Below, one piece after another: positions 1 through 11,079 of a stretch of DNA of 64,000 nucleotides (the stretch's first letter is position 1; each line of letters starts with the position of its first letter). The notes beneath the pieces were generated by a model, which was not told the origin of the DNA, searched no databases, and was given only the letters and a program-made list of their open reading frames with translations. Made by a program: the position numbers and the translations under genes. Source of the stretch: Plantago major (taxonomy: Eukaryota; Streptophyta; Magnoliopsida; Lamiales; Plantaginaceae); NCBI GenBank assembly GCA_026545765.1, contig CM048843.1, positions 9,447,501 to 9,511,500 on the forward strand, in the 5' to 3' direction.

Positions 1-1289
1 AATAATTAGTGTAGCACTTTTTAGGCTTTTGCTGCTATCATTCTAGACTTCTAGTAATGAAATGTAACCAACCAAGCAACCCTTTGCCTTGTGTTAAAAA
101 TTTAAACACTAGTATATCAGCTAGTATTTGATCTATATATTCTCCTTTAATTGTGCGAGCCTGGAACACTTCTTCCACTTTCGTGATGTAGAGAAAGATA
201 TATAGTGATGATGAGCACGACCAAAATAGAAAATGACGAAGGTTCAGGTAGCGAAAAAGCTCTGGTTGTGTTTATACGACCCAAGTTCTCGTCCTTCTAT
301 GATACTTTCATTTCATAATTCCAATTCTATGTTTTGCAAGTACAAAAAGTAATGCTACGAAGTATCAATTATATGAACGTAAAATATGGCAAGAAATTGA
401 ATGGTAAGATGTGAAGGAAGGTTGGCAGTAATTGTATCCCATACCAGTTGCGAATGAGAAGCACACGGAACAAGAAGCTATAAAATTAAACCAACAAATT
501 TGAGTTCAGGCACGCAGCCGTGCGATAAGCACATCGCGAACTATTCTTTCGCCTTTTACTAAAGAATACCGTGTGCTTGTTGCATTAAAGCGGCATACGC
601 TAATTTTTGGAGGGTTGTTTTTTTTGTTAAACACCCCACAATTTCAGTTGAAATCTTTACTTAATTGGTCAGATTACTTGTTGAAATCTTACTTGTCTTA
701 TGGACTGGTTATCTTTTCCTAAAAGTGAAACATTGTATTGTAGTAGTAGTTTCAATGTGAAAGTTATCTGCTGTTAAATAATTTGTTTACTTTAGAATGT
801 ACATCATTAATCTGGATACAAGGAATTCATATTACACATTCACAGAGTAATTTAGTTACATACATGTACATGTAAATCCTTTTGTGATTGAATTGATGAT
901 ATATCAGAATACTCTTTCTATTGCAACAGAGTTTCTAAATCTAAGAGCAAACTAGTTTGGCTATATTTTTTTCTCATGACTTGTATCACAATACTGGTAA
1001 TGTATTTAGTGACAAGCCACTTTAAGATCTAAAGGTTTATTTGTACTAAGTGACAACACATGAGTTTTCACCATAAGGAAAGCTATATGTTGCCCTTCGG
1101 ATCATCTCGAATATGTAGAAAGAAAGATATCAGGTGCCAGTACCTTGTCCTGCACCACAAGAATAGAAAATTAAAGTGAAAATATGTCAGGTGCTAAAAT
1201 CACACTTGACTCGGTTTCTTACACCATCTAATGATGATCTAACGTGTTTAAACATAACATCTTTAGAAGCCAAAAAAATATTAAGCAAC
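1..1289. other. AT-rich intergenic DNA, no gene recognised
   Basis: I see no convincing coding region, RNA gene or transposon terminus in this stretch. It may hold decayed introns or downstream exons of the AP2-type pseudogene that follows on the minus strand, but I could not find a second AP2 repeat in it. Confidence 0.4.
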
Positions 1290-2340
1290 AAACGACGTTA
1301 TACGGGGAAGTTTGTATAGCAGCACCGCAATACTTAAGAGCAGCAAGATCATAAGCTCTGGCAGCTTTCCCTTCCATATCATAAGTTCATAACCTCCTGA
1401 AAATTGTTATTGACAATTAGTTAACATCCTACTTACTGAAATACTAGTAAAGTTTACCATGTAGAACTTGTCAATGAGTTTCTAATATTCAGTTCTTACC
1501 AAGATAAACTGAAGGTTTGTAGTACAATAACAGCAACATATAGGCCAAGAACATGTGACAGTATTAGGCATTGAATTCAAGAAAATGTTACACAAAAAAT
1601 ACCAAACCATTGAACTGTAGTCAAAAGTTATAGTATATGTAAAAGAAAGAAAAGAGATAGGTGTGTATTTTCTTGCCTAACCATGCCTTCCTTTCCTAGC
1701 ATGTCCTTCCTTCTTGCAACTTTCATACCTCCGTGTCCATGATTAAGGAAGAAATTTACAAATAATTCAAAGAAAGAAACTAGTTAGACCAAATCTTGTA
1801 GAGTATACATGATTAGGGAAGAAACTACAACACATGTACTTAAAACAGTAAAAAACAACAATGTAAATTTGAACCATAAGAAGGGGGAAAAAATGATGGT
1901 ACCTAGGGACATCTCTGTAATGATAAGTTCTCTGACCAAATGTATCAATAGGTTGCCTATGCACAACAGAAAGCTGCTTTTGTGCACCAGTTTCTCAAGA
2001 TTCCTCTTCTTAGTGGTTGTAGTTAGTGCTGTTCATGTTCTTTCCATGGCAGCCGGAGTAACAGTCTCAACTTGTTGAGGTGAAATCTGCCCTGATGCAG
2101 TGACACACTTGCCAGTGAAACACCACTCTTATGATGATGTTCTTTTTCCACCAAGCTCACATTGTTGTCCATCCATGTCCTGAAGCAATCCTCAGGTATT
2201 TGCGGAATCAAACCATTGAAAGTGTTTAAACCATTATAGAATTGGTTTTGCTGACAGTAGAATCTCATCTTTTGCCTGGATAGAATGCATCTTCTTAGAC
2301 GTATATAAAAAGAAAGACCAATATAACTCCTCTTCCTCGA
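1290..2340 (-). pseudogene. AINTEGUMENTA-like (AP2 family) transcription factor remnant
   Basis: Three minus-strand blocks match successive exons around the first AP2 repeat of AIL/PLETHORA-type factors. Block 1 (about 2340-1903) reads QVETVTPAAMERT and, after frame changes, DTFGQRTYHYRDVPR, the usual DTFGQRTSIYRGVTR lead-in, and stops at a GT donor where this family has an intron. Block 2 (about 1741-1682) aligns with the HRWTGRYEAHLWD...RKGRQ exon but has lost its middle. Block 3 (1396-1290) starts after an AG acceptor and carries DMEGKAARAYDLAALKY, nearly the family consensus, but a roughly 8-bp duplication (ttatgaac/ttatgata) breaks the frame just before it. The full-length protein would be a nuclear DNA-binding developmental regulator. 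Frameshifts and the internal deletion make this a pseudogene. No second AP2 repeat was found. Confidence 0.72.
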
Positions 2341-2655
2341 AAAGATGTCAACTCAGAAGAGAATTCCTCCTGACACCAATCAAACAACTGAATGTGAAAC
2401 ATGACAGACTATAAACATAAGCTGACATGCATGTCTAAGACAATCCCATGGCTCAAATTTTAAAAGTCCTATTGCCCCGAACATAAAGATTAGACGTAAC
2501 ACTCGCACTGTTTGATGATATAACTTGGAATACACACTAACTATATTGTTTTCTTGTGCTAATGGAATAGGGCGATAATTCCTGAGAGACTGAGACTAAT
2601 TAGAAACATGGAGAAGCAATGTCTCATGTGGTTGAAGCTTGAAAGTACTCAAAGT

Positions 2656-2703
2656 ATCCCAAACGCCTTTGGTGTTTTTGGTGTTGAAAAGAGATAGTAT
2701 ATG
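2656..2703 (+). promoter_or_regulatory. U1 snRNA promoter: USE-like and TATA elements
   Basis: ATCCCAAACGC at 2656 is a degenerate match (7 of 11) to the plant upstream sequence element RTCCCACATCG. TATATG at 2698-2703 lies about 30 bp before the RNA start. The gap between the two is close to 33 bp, the spacing known for RNA polymerase II plant snRNA genes; polymerase III genes have a shorter gap. Confidence 0.55.
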
Positions 2704-2727
2704 AACCAGACCAAGCCACTAAGCTCC

Positions 2728-2889
2728 GTACTTACCTGGACGGGTTCGATGGGTGATCAAGAAGTCCCATGGACTAGGTTGGTGACCTCCATTGCACTTC
2801 GGAGGGGTGCCTGCCTATGGTCGGCCCAAGTGGTCGAGCCAACGTCATAATTTGTTGCTGAGGGGGCCTGCGTTCGCGCGGCCCCTACC
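2728..2889 (+). ncRNA. U1: U1 spliceosomal snRNA
   Basis: The RNA starts GTACTTACCTGG; CTTACCTG is the invariant 5' splice-site pairing sequence. Stem-loop II with the loop ATTGCACTT, the Sm site AATTTGT at 2849-2855, and the terminal GC-rich hairpin GGGGGCCTGCGTTCGCG are all present, giving the usual plant length of about 162 nt. Differences from the plant consensus in the CTGCC/GGCAG stem appear as CGGCC/GGTCG and still pair, which argues for function. The first base is G where A is usual, and the USE is weak, so expression is not certain. Downstream, CCAACTTTATTTCAAA resembles the sequence after the U2 gene in this window and may be the 3'-end box. The product base-pairs with 5' splice sites in the nucleus. 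Confidence 0.88.
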
Positions 2890-2990
2890 CAACTTTATTT
2901 CAAATTTTGGTTCATTTCTGTATTCCTTTATTCTAAAGTAAATGAATACATTTTAGTTTTGTGGAATTTAACTTCAGTAAAATCAGTTTT

Positions 2991-3054
2991 GAAATGAATG
3001 GAGTACATTTTGCCACCTCAATGAAATGAATGGAGTTCATTTTGCCACCTCAAT
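2991..3054. repeat. 32-bp tandem duplication
   Basis: Two adjacent copies of a 32-bp unit starting gaaatgaatggag, differing at one base, lie downstream of U1. Confidence 0.85.
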
Positions 3055-3288
3055 TGTAAATTGCTTTTTACATGTTAGATTGATAATCTGATTCGTATTT
3101 TATATAGTATATTACAATAGTAACTTTTCAATTCCTTGGCCCCGTCTATTTACTGTAAGTATGCAATGCGGAGTTTTTCTTGGCAATGTCAGCCTTAATT
3201 TTGAATTCTCGTAAAGTTTTCAGTATTTGATATATTAGGCCTAATCTTGAAATATAATATATAAGCATATTCGAATGAACTTACGAAT

Positions 3289-3358
3289 GGAAAAATTGTC
3301 AATTGAAGACAAATATTGCATCAGGAAAAATTGTCAATTGAAGACAACTATTGCATCA
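3289..3358. repeat. 35-bp tandem duplication
   Basis: Two adjacent 35-bp copies starting ggaaaaattgtcaattg, nearly identical, lie just before the element 1 target site. Confidence 0.85.
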
Positions 3359-3414
3359 GGAAAAAAATTAGATACTATGGCACCGTGTTTTCTTCAGAGT
3401 TTAGCCTTTCTAAC

Positions 3415-4339
3415 TGAAAATGCAAGTTATTGCACTTAGTTTGTAATTCGACCTTTCTAACATGACGGGTTCAATATTTGTGGTTGTTTGTGAATGATTA
3501 TTTTGCAGAAAATAAGAAGCATGACGTAAAGATAGTCCATGGGCCAAACAGAGTAATAGAGCAATGTGATGGGCTTGAACGAAGAAGAAAAGAGATCTGC
3601 GGAGCTGTAAGGCTGTGGCCTTAAGGAAACTGTGTTGAGATAAGGAATAAGCCCATAATGATTCATGGAAGAATATTATGCTATAAGGAAAGTGAGGTTT
3701 AAAAGAGATTGATATCTAGAAGACTCCTTATACCATTAATACATCAAAAGGAAGTTTCCTTACCACAAATCCAAGTATTGGAAGACATGGGCCTACCTGC
3801 CTGCTGATCGAAGACGCCTTGCTTCTTCCTGTGCTGAGTTGCCGCAATATATATAGGGGAAGAAGAAGGCTTTGCAAGGTTGCCGACTCCAAGAACAAAA
3901 AGAGAGAAGATTATTTTGTTTAGGCGTCTTGCTTTACTAGACCTTTACCTCGGTGTTTACTTGTGAGTGTTCTCTAAAGATTGAGAATTACTCTAGTATC
4001 ATTAAACTAGAATAGGTTTTTCTTATCTGTTCTAGGTCTAGTTTTTCTGTAAGTTTAATCAATCGTTTGTGATTGAATTAAACTTCTTTTTTTAATTCTA
4101 CTTTTCAATTTTAGTAGAAGTTTTGCTACGGCACCGTCGGTATCTTTATATACCGGCTTTAGAAATCTCGTGTTCAGTTTTATTCCGCTGCACTTTTTAG
4201 AGTTACATCAATTACGATTTCGTAGTCGTATTACAGTCGATCATCATTCCTTGTTGAGAAACGGTGTTGACTCAACATCAATAGTCAACATCGTTCGAAA
4301 CTGTCCAGAAGTACCAATCCCGGTCCTACAGTTTTAACA
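3415..4339 (+). repeat. 5' LTR of element 1
   Basis: The left copy of the direct repeat also seen at 12880-13799. It opens with a short inverted repeat, TGCAA-gtta-TTGCA. Its 3' end carries TGTTGACTCAACA (4265-4277), and it ends CA at 4339, two bases before the primer binding site. Confidence 0.92.
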
Positions 4340-4341
4340 AG

Positions 4342-4353
4342 TGGTATCAAAGC
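4342..4353 (+). other. Primer binding site, initiator Met tRNA
   Basis: TGGTATCAAAGC matches the 3' end of plant initiator methionine tRNA (TGGTATCAGAGC) except at one base, and lies 2 bp after the 5' LTR. Confidence 0.85.
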
Positions 4354-4395
4354 CAGCCACCTAATTAATTGGTGTCTGGATTTGGTACTACTACG

Positions 4396-7300
4396 ATGGA
4401 CGCTATCAATTCAAGTGTCAACAGACTACCTGTGCTAGATGGGTCGAACTACCACTACTGGAAGATAAGGGTCAGAACCTACATCAAATCAATTGAAGGG
4501 CGTGCATGGAAATCTGTTCTTGAAGGCTACACGTGGCCTACCATAGGACCGAATCTTTGATGGAGATGTCGTTCCAAAACCTGAAGCTGAATGGTCAGGT
4601 GATGATTTTCTTGCTAGCTCTTACAATGAAAAACCCTTGAATGCAATTTTCTCTCATGTTGATCCTCATATGTTTAAACTCATACAAAATTGCACTACTG
4701 CTAAACAAGCTTGGGATTTACTCCAAAATCATTGTGAAGGTGATAATAGTATCAAACAAACTAAACTGCAACTTCTTTGGTCTAAATTTGAAAACTTGAG
4801 AATGAAGGAAGAAGAAACAATTGATTCTTACTTTGACAAGCTTCTCACTATTTCTAATGATATTCAACTTCTTGGAGATGCCATGTCAAATAAACAATTG
4901 ATTTCTAAAGCCGTTCGATCCCTTTCTTCAAAGTTTGATATAAAAAGAACGATTTTGGAGGATACTCAAAATCTGGCAGCTATGGATTTTCATACCTTGA
5001 TGAACAATTTAAAGAATTTTGAAATTCAACAAGATGAACGAAAAGGTACGAAAAACCATAGTATGTCACTGCACTTAAAATCAAAAGTCCCTGAGTCTGA
5101 AAGCAGTGGTGACGATTCTGATGAGATAACTGAAGAGGCCTATAATGCTTTAGTTAGAAAGTTTAATAAGCTTAGGTTTAGAAAAAATTCTAACAAAGGA
5201 TCTTCAAGTAACTCAAAAGGCACTAACAAGTTCAAGAAAAGTGTAAGCTCTCCTGGTCCAAGTCCTGTTTTGAGTCCTGCTCAACTTAGCAAAGTTAGAT
5301 GTTTTGAATGTCAAGGGTGGGGACATTATCAGAATGAATGTGCTAACACTCTTCGAAAGGAGAAAAAGACCTTGCTTGCTTGTCTCAGTGATGTGTCAGG
5401 TGATGAACAGGAAATAGATGATTCAGAAGAGAATGTTGCAGCTCTGTCCTCTGTTTTGGACGATGTTGGAAATCAATGTTTAGTCAACACTGAAGACTCA
5501 ACATCATCGCAGATTCTTTTCTTTGATTATGATGATTCACAGACTTGTGAAGAGATATTCAGTGGAAACTTTACTGACTCTGGGAACTCAATATCCACTA
5601 ACATCCTCTGTTTGCATGGCTCAGTTGATTTGTCTGCAGATCTTTCTCTTGAAGAAGAGTTCACTGACGAACAAATAGTGGAAGAACTTAAACAGATGTA
5701 TGAAGATCTCCTTAAGGAATGGAAGAAGCTTAAAAAGCTCAACAAGGGACTTGCAAAGGAGAATAATAGTCTTAAGGAAACCACTGTGAAACTGGAAGTG
5801 GCATTGACGCACAAAGAAGCAGAACTGGAAAAAGTAACATCTGAACTTAATAGAGAAAAGAAAGTCATTGCCAAATGGAACTCTTCTACATCAAAGCTTG
5901 ACTACATGCTTGATCAAGACAACGAAGGTACTGTCGATGCAGGTTATCTGAGTAACTTTGACTCCTCTTTTGATAATAAGATAGGGTGCAACATGCATTG
6001 CAATTCTTACTTGAATGATTCAACTAAAATGCAAAACATTAAGTCTCTGTCTGAACTTGTCAATGCTCCCATTTTTGTCAAAGAAAAAGGTAATGTCACA
6101 GAAGAGACCAAAAAGACCTTTGTGTGTCAATATTGTCTTAAGATTGGTCACTTAAAACCTTACTGCTTTACTTTTCTGAGAGATCTAAAAAGAGGCAAGA
6201 TAGAGAAATTTGTGCAGAATTCCAGCTTGAATGTTTCAGTTCTAAAAACCGAAAAATCAAAAGTGTTGATTTCAAAATCTGGTCATGTAGTTGCCTCTGT
6301 TAAGCTGAATGAAAAGTCCAATGTTGAGTCAGATGTTGAGTCAACATCGACTTCAACAGCATCTGATTCTAGGATCTCTGTGTCAAATTCTCACCATTCT
6401 GTCTCTAGTCAGAAACAAAAAGGGTCTAGAACTATTAGAAATGCGAGAGAAAAGGTGAAAAGAGTTTGGACTCCTAGGGAGAATATAATCTGTAATGTTG
6501 CTTTCTCTGTTGCTACCTCTCCTAACAATGCAGGAAAATGGTACTTTGACAGTGGATGCTCACGACACATGACTGGCACCTTAAGTAATCTGTCTAACTT
6601 TGTCTCTCAAAAAACTGGGAAGGTTACTTATGGAGGAGGTTACAAGAGTCAAATTCTTGGAAAGGGTATGTTAACCCTTGAAGGTGTTCCCAACTTGCAA
6701 AATGTCCTTTTGGTTGAGGGACTTACTACTAACCTTCTCAATGTCAGTCAATTGTGTGATGATGATTTAAAAGTCAAATTTAACAAGCATTCTTGCAAGG
6801 TGTACACTTGTAGGGAGAAAGTTGTTGTGATGACAGGTACTAGATCTGCTGATAACTGCTATGTGGTGGCTGATCCCCACAAATGCAATGTGGCAAAGGA
6901 TGATGAAGCTGTGGCATGGCATAAGAAACTTGGCCATGTGAACTATAGGAACATGGAAAGGCTCATCAAACTGGATGCGGTTAGAGGATTGCCGAAGCTA
7001 AACAATGCCGAAAAGCAAGTGTGCGGTGACTGCCTAAAAGGTAAACAAACTAGAGCTGTGCATACATCCTTGCAATCTGAAGGGCAGAAAACAGGTACAT
7101 CCAGTTGCTTTGAACTCTTACATATGGACTTAATGGGACCAATTGAGGTTGAAAGTCTAGGTGGTAAGAGGTACATCTATGTCATAGTTGATGATTTTTC
7201 TCGATTTACTTGGGTAAACTTTTTAAAAGAAAAATCTGAAACTGTTGATTCCTTCAAGAAATTGTATGCTAGGTTTAATAATCAATATGCTACTGTTGTT

Positions 7301-9713
7301 CGACGCATTAGGTCGAACCATGGTAGGGAATTTGAGAATCAAACCTTTGCTGAGTTTTGTGACAAGAAAGGAATTTTTCATGAGTTTTCTGCACCCAAAA
7401 CTCCACAGCAGAATGGAGTGGCTGAGAGAAAGAATAGGACCCTACAAGAAATGGCAAGGGTTATGTTAAGTTCCATGAACCTCTCAAAAAGATTGTGGGC
7501 TGAAGCTGTAAATACAGCGTGTCACATAATAAATAGAGTCTACCTTAGACCAGGAACTTCTACCACTCCTTATGAGATTCTTAATGGCAAGAAACCTAAT
7601 CTTAGGTACTTTCATGTGTTTGGGTGTGTTTGCTATATTCTCAATGATAGAGAACTGTTGGGCAAGTTTGATGCTAAGAGTGATAAAGGGATTTTTGTAG
7701 GTTATTCTCTTAATAGCCATGCGTATAGAATATACAATTCTAGGACACAAACAGTTCAAGAATCTGTTAATGTTACCTTTGATGACTTTATGTCTTGTGA
7801 AAAACAGCAAAATGAGACAGTCTTGTCGGAAACCAGATTCTTGAATCGAAGCAGTACTAAATCGGATGCGGTTTGGACGATTCCCAGATATTGGAACTGT
7901 CAGAGAAGATGGAGGCAATGTTGATCACAATGTTGACTCAACATCGCACCCAACATTGCAGGGGGAGAGCTCATCGGATGAATCTGTCTCAGAACATGAA
8001 GAGGAACCTATTCTGGAATCAAATGTGCCACTGGATTCCATCAGACGTGATCCACCCCCACGGATTCGCAAAGATCACCCAAGCTCTCAAGTCATTGGAG
8101 ATCCAAGGGGAAGAATGACTCTTAGGGGAAATACCAGAAAAAACTACAAGGAAATGGTAAGTAATGCAACTTTGTGCCAAACAGTAAGTTCTTCCTGTTT
8201 TGTCTCACTTACTGAACCTAAGAATTTGAAAGAAGCCATAAAAGATGAGTATTGGATAGAGGCCATGCAAAATGAACTGCACCAATTTAAAACAAATGAA
8301 GTTTGGTCCTTAGTGCCTCGTCCTCTAGGAGTAAATGTCATAAGAACTAAGTGGATCTTCAAGAACAAAAGTGATGAAAATGGGTTAGTTGTTAAGAATA
8401 AAGCTCGTCTAGTTGCACAAGGTTACACTCAAGTAGAAGGAATAGATTTTGATGAAACCTTTGCTCCAATGGCTAGATTAGAATCCATTAGACTTCTGCT
8501 TGCTATTGCGTGTGCATTAAACATTAAACTGAAGCAAATGGATGTTAATGGAGCCTTTTTGAATGGCTATATCGATAAAGAAGTTTATGTGGAACAACCT
8601 AAGGGCTTTGAAGATCCAAGTCACCCTGACTATGTGTATAAACTGAAAAAGGCCCTGTATGGTTTGAAGCAAGCTCCCCGTGCTTGGTATGCTCGATTAA
8701 CTGATTTTCTAGTTGATTTTGGTTTCAAAAAGGGGGAGGGAGATCAAACACTGTTTATTCTTAGAAAAGGGCAAGATCTGTGCATTGCTCAAATATATGT
8801 TGATGATATTGTGTTTGGCTCAACTAATCCCTCTATGGTAGATCAGTTTGTGAAAGCTATGACAGGTACCTTTGAGATGAGTATGATAGGAGAACTCAAC
8901 TATTTTCTTGGACTTCAAATCCAACAGAAGGAAGATGGCCTATTCCTATCCCAGGAAAAGTATGCACGAAATCTGATCAAAAAATTTGGGCTCGAAAGTG
9001 CCAAACCGTGCAGTACTCCGATGGCTACATCGTTGAAGATAAGCAGAATCGATGTTGGGGAGGATGTTGACCCAACATTGTATGATCAATGATTGAAGTC
9101 TCTTGTATCTATCGCCAAGAGACCGGATATCATGTTCTCGGTTTGCGTATGTGCCGGTATCAATCTAACCTAAAATCCCCATTTAATCATTAAAGAATCC
9201 TTAGATATATATCGAGAATTAATCTAGGATTATGGTTTGCATGTGATACAAACACTAATCTGGTGGGATTTAGTGATTCGATCAATTTGGTGATCTAGAT
9301 GATAGAAAATCCACTAGTGGAGGTTGTTTTATCTTGGTCCAAATTTGGTGTCTTGGTATAGCAAGAAAGCGTGTGTCACTTTCAAGCTTTGAATCGAATA
9401 TGTAGTAGGAAGTTGTGTGTCTCAACTAGTTTGGTTGAAAAATATGTTACATGATTATGGTCTACAAAGTGCTACCCTCTTGATGTTCTGTGACAACCTT
9501 AGTGCCATACATATTTCTAGAAACCCTGTTCAGCATTCTCGCACTAAGCACATAGATATTAGGCATCATTTCCTTAGGGACTTGGTCAATAAGCAAGTGA
9601 TTGACATAGAACACATTGACACAACAAACCAACTAGCAGATATTTTTACCAAACCCTTAGACAGTGAGAGATTCTTCAGTCTCCGGAGATCTCTCGGTAT
9701 GTGCTCTCTGTGA
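4396..9713 (+). pseudogene. Copia gag-pol polyprotein of element 1, broken
   Basis: The gag begins MDAINSSVNRLPVLDG with the usual GSNYHYW motif, meets a stop at 4560, and resumes by 4637. A UBN2-type gag domain follows, then two CCHC knuckles (CFECQGWGHYQNEC at 5300-5341 and CQYCLKIGHLKPYC at 6125-6166) around an acidic coiled-coil stretch. Protease DSGCSRHMTG lies near 6545. The pre-integrase zinc region (WHKKLGH...C..C) is near 6915-7045. The integrase core has HMDLMGP and PQQNGVAERKNR but RSNHGREF, with Asn at 7316-7318 where the catalytic Asp belongs. The frame changes near 7900. RT is intact from about 8270 to 9090 with YVDDIVFGS. RNase H is frameshifted between 9092 and 9417 and then reads to 9713 with ADIFTKPL. 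Known role: capsid, processing, reverse transcription and integration. Confidence 0.9.
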
Positions 9714-11079
9714 CTGTCAGTGTTGAGAACCAATGTTGACTCAACATCACGGTCAACATTGGATGTTTAGTAAGAGTGATGCTGTTGTCTTTTTATTTTT
9801 TTATTCCTGTGTGTTTCTGTGCTCCTGTGCTTCTGTACGTGTCTTTGGATGATCTTGTTTTGTAGCTTAAAGTGGTGATGCTTAGTGTCTGAAAGGCTGT
9901 TTGAAACCAAGGTTGAAAGGGGTCGAGTCTCTTGTGTGTTTGCTTTATGTAAAACCCACTTTTGCTGCTTTTTGGCTATTTTTACTCGTACCTTGACTTG
10001 CACTTGACGTTGCCTCCTGCTCTTTATGCTTAATAAATCTAATGAATTATGTTAAAAAGGGCTCGAAGTGCTTCCGTCGAGGATCGTGTTGGGCAGGTTT
10101 CAAATACTATCCAGATATCGACGTGGCCAATGTGTCATATGTCGTGAGGTTGATGGCCTGTACTGGAAACCGACACGCACAAAAGTGCCGATTCTCGTAA
10201 TGCTGCTGGTTCACTTTCTGAGTACCAAATTACCCAATATAGTCAAATGAGTGATCTTTATGCCATGAGACGTGTGTTTGCCTAACTCCATAAACCGGCT
10301 TTGGAGCGGATTCATACGTGTTCCAATTATTTGACATGGTTCACGGTCTCATGGTCACCCCCACTCAAACTTATGCTAATTATTCAATTTACTTTTTGAG
10401 GCAATGTTGGGTGTGTTTCTTTGGTATTCCTTTCTCTTTCTGTTTTGCCTGCAGCATCAGTGGTGTTAATCGAATCTGCACATTTTGAGACTTGGTTTCC
10501 TGGCTGACTTACATTAAGAGTGGTCTGATTTCCCGATGTTGTCACCAATGTTGAGTCAACATTCAGGTCAACATTGACTGTGCTGAAGTACTGGTTACTT
10601 AACTACTATGCTTTTATTTTATTTATTTATTTTTTTTCTGTGTGTTTTTGGGTTTGAGGGGGAGTAGGTCTAAGGTGGTTTCTTCGGGTTTTTGGGTTTC
10701 TGCATTCCTATACTTGCATTTCAAGTCACTTCCTTTAAGATCAAGATTTTTGGTCAACCTCTCTAGGGTTTATCTGTTTATCTGATTACGTTGACTTAAC
10801 GGATAACTGTTTTATTTGCAACTTTAATCCTCCATTAACAGTTGTGCTCAGTTATCTTGTAGCTTTGATATATATCTGCAGGACCTCTTGAGAAGTCCAA
10901 TCTGTTTTTTACAAAAAAAAAAAAAAAAAAAATACAGCTTTCTTTCTTTTTAAGCCGTTTTTACTAAAATTCCCTTACCTCTCTTCTTTTACCCTAATTC
11001 ACCTTTCTTTCTCCCGCCCATCTCACTCACTCTCCATCTTCCCCACTCCTCCGAGCTCCACCTCCAGCAAGCTTCTCCC
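9714..11079 (+). other. Non-coding spacer between pol and extra ORF of element 1
   Basis: No long ORF. It holds two TGTTGASTCAACA palindromes, at 9734-9746 and 10549-10561, each followed by a further GTCAACATT half. It also holds an A-tract (about 10912-10932) and a pyrimidine-rich leader just before the ORF at 11080. The first half reappears inverted in element 3 (63200-64000). The arrangement suggests a promoter or leader for the downstream ORF. Confidence 0.6.

Noticed and set aside
5527-5874. Minus-strand 115-codon frame inside gag of element 1
   Set aside because: A shadow of the acidic coiled-coil gag sequence on the other strand (Ser/Leu/Phe-rich complement).
10912-10932. A-tract as a poly(A) tail of a retroposed mRNA
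   Set aside because: It lies inside element 1 upstream of the extra ORF, with no target duplication or upstream transcript-like sequence.
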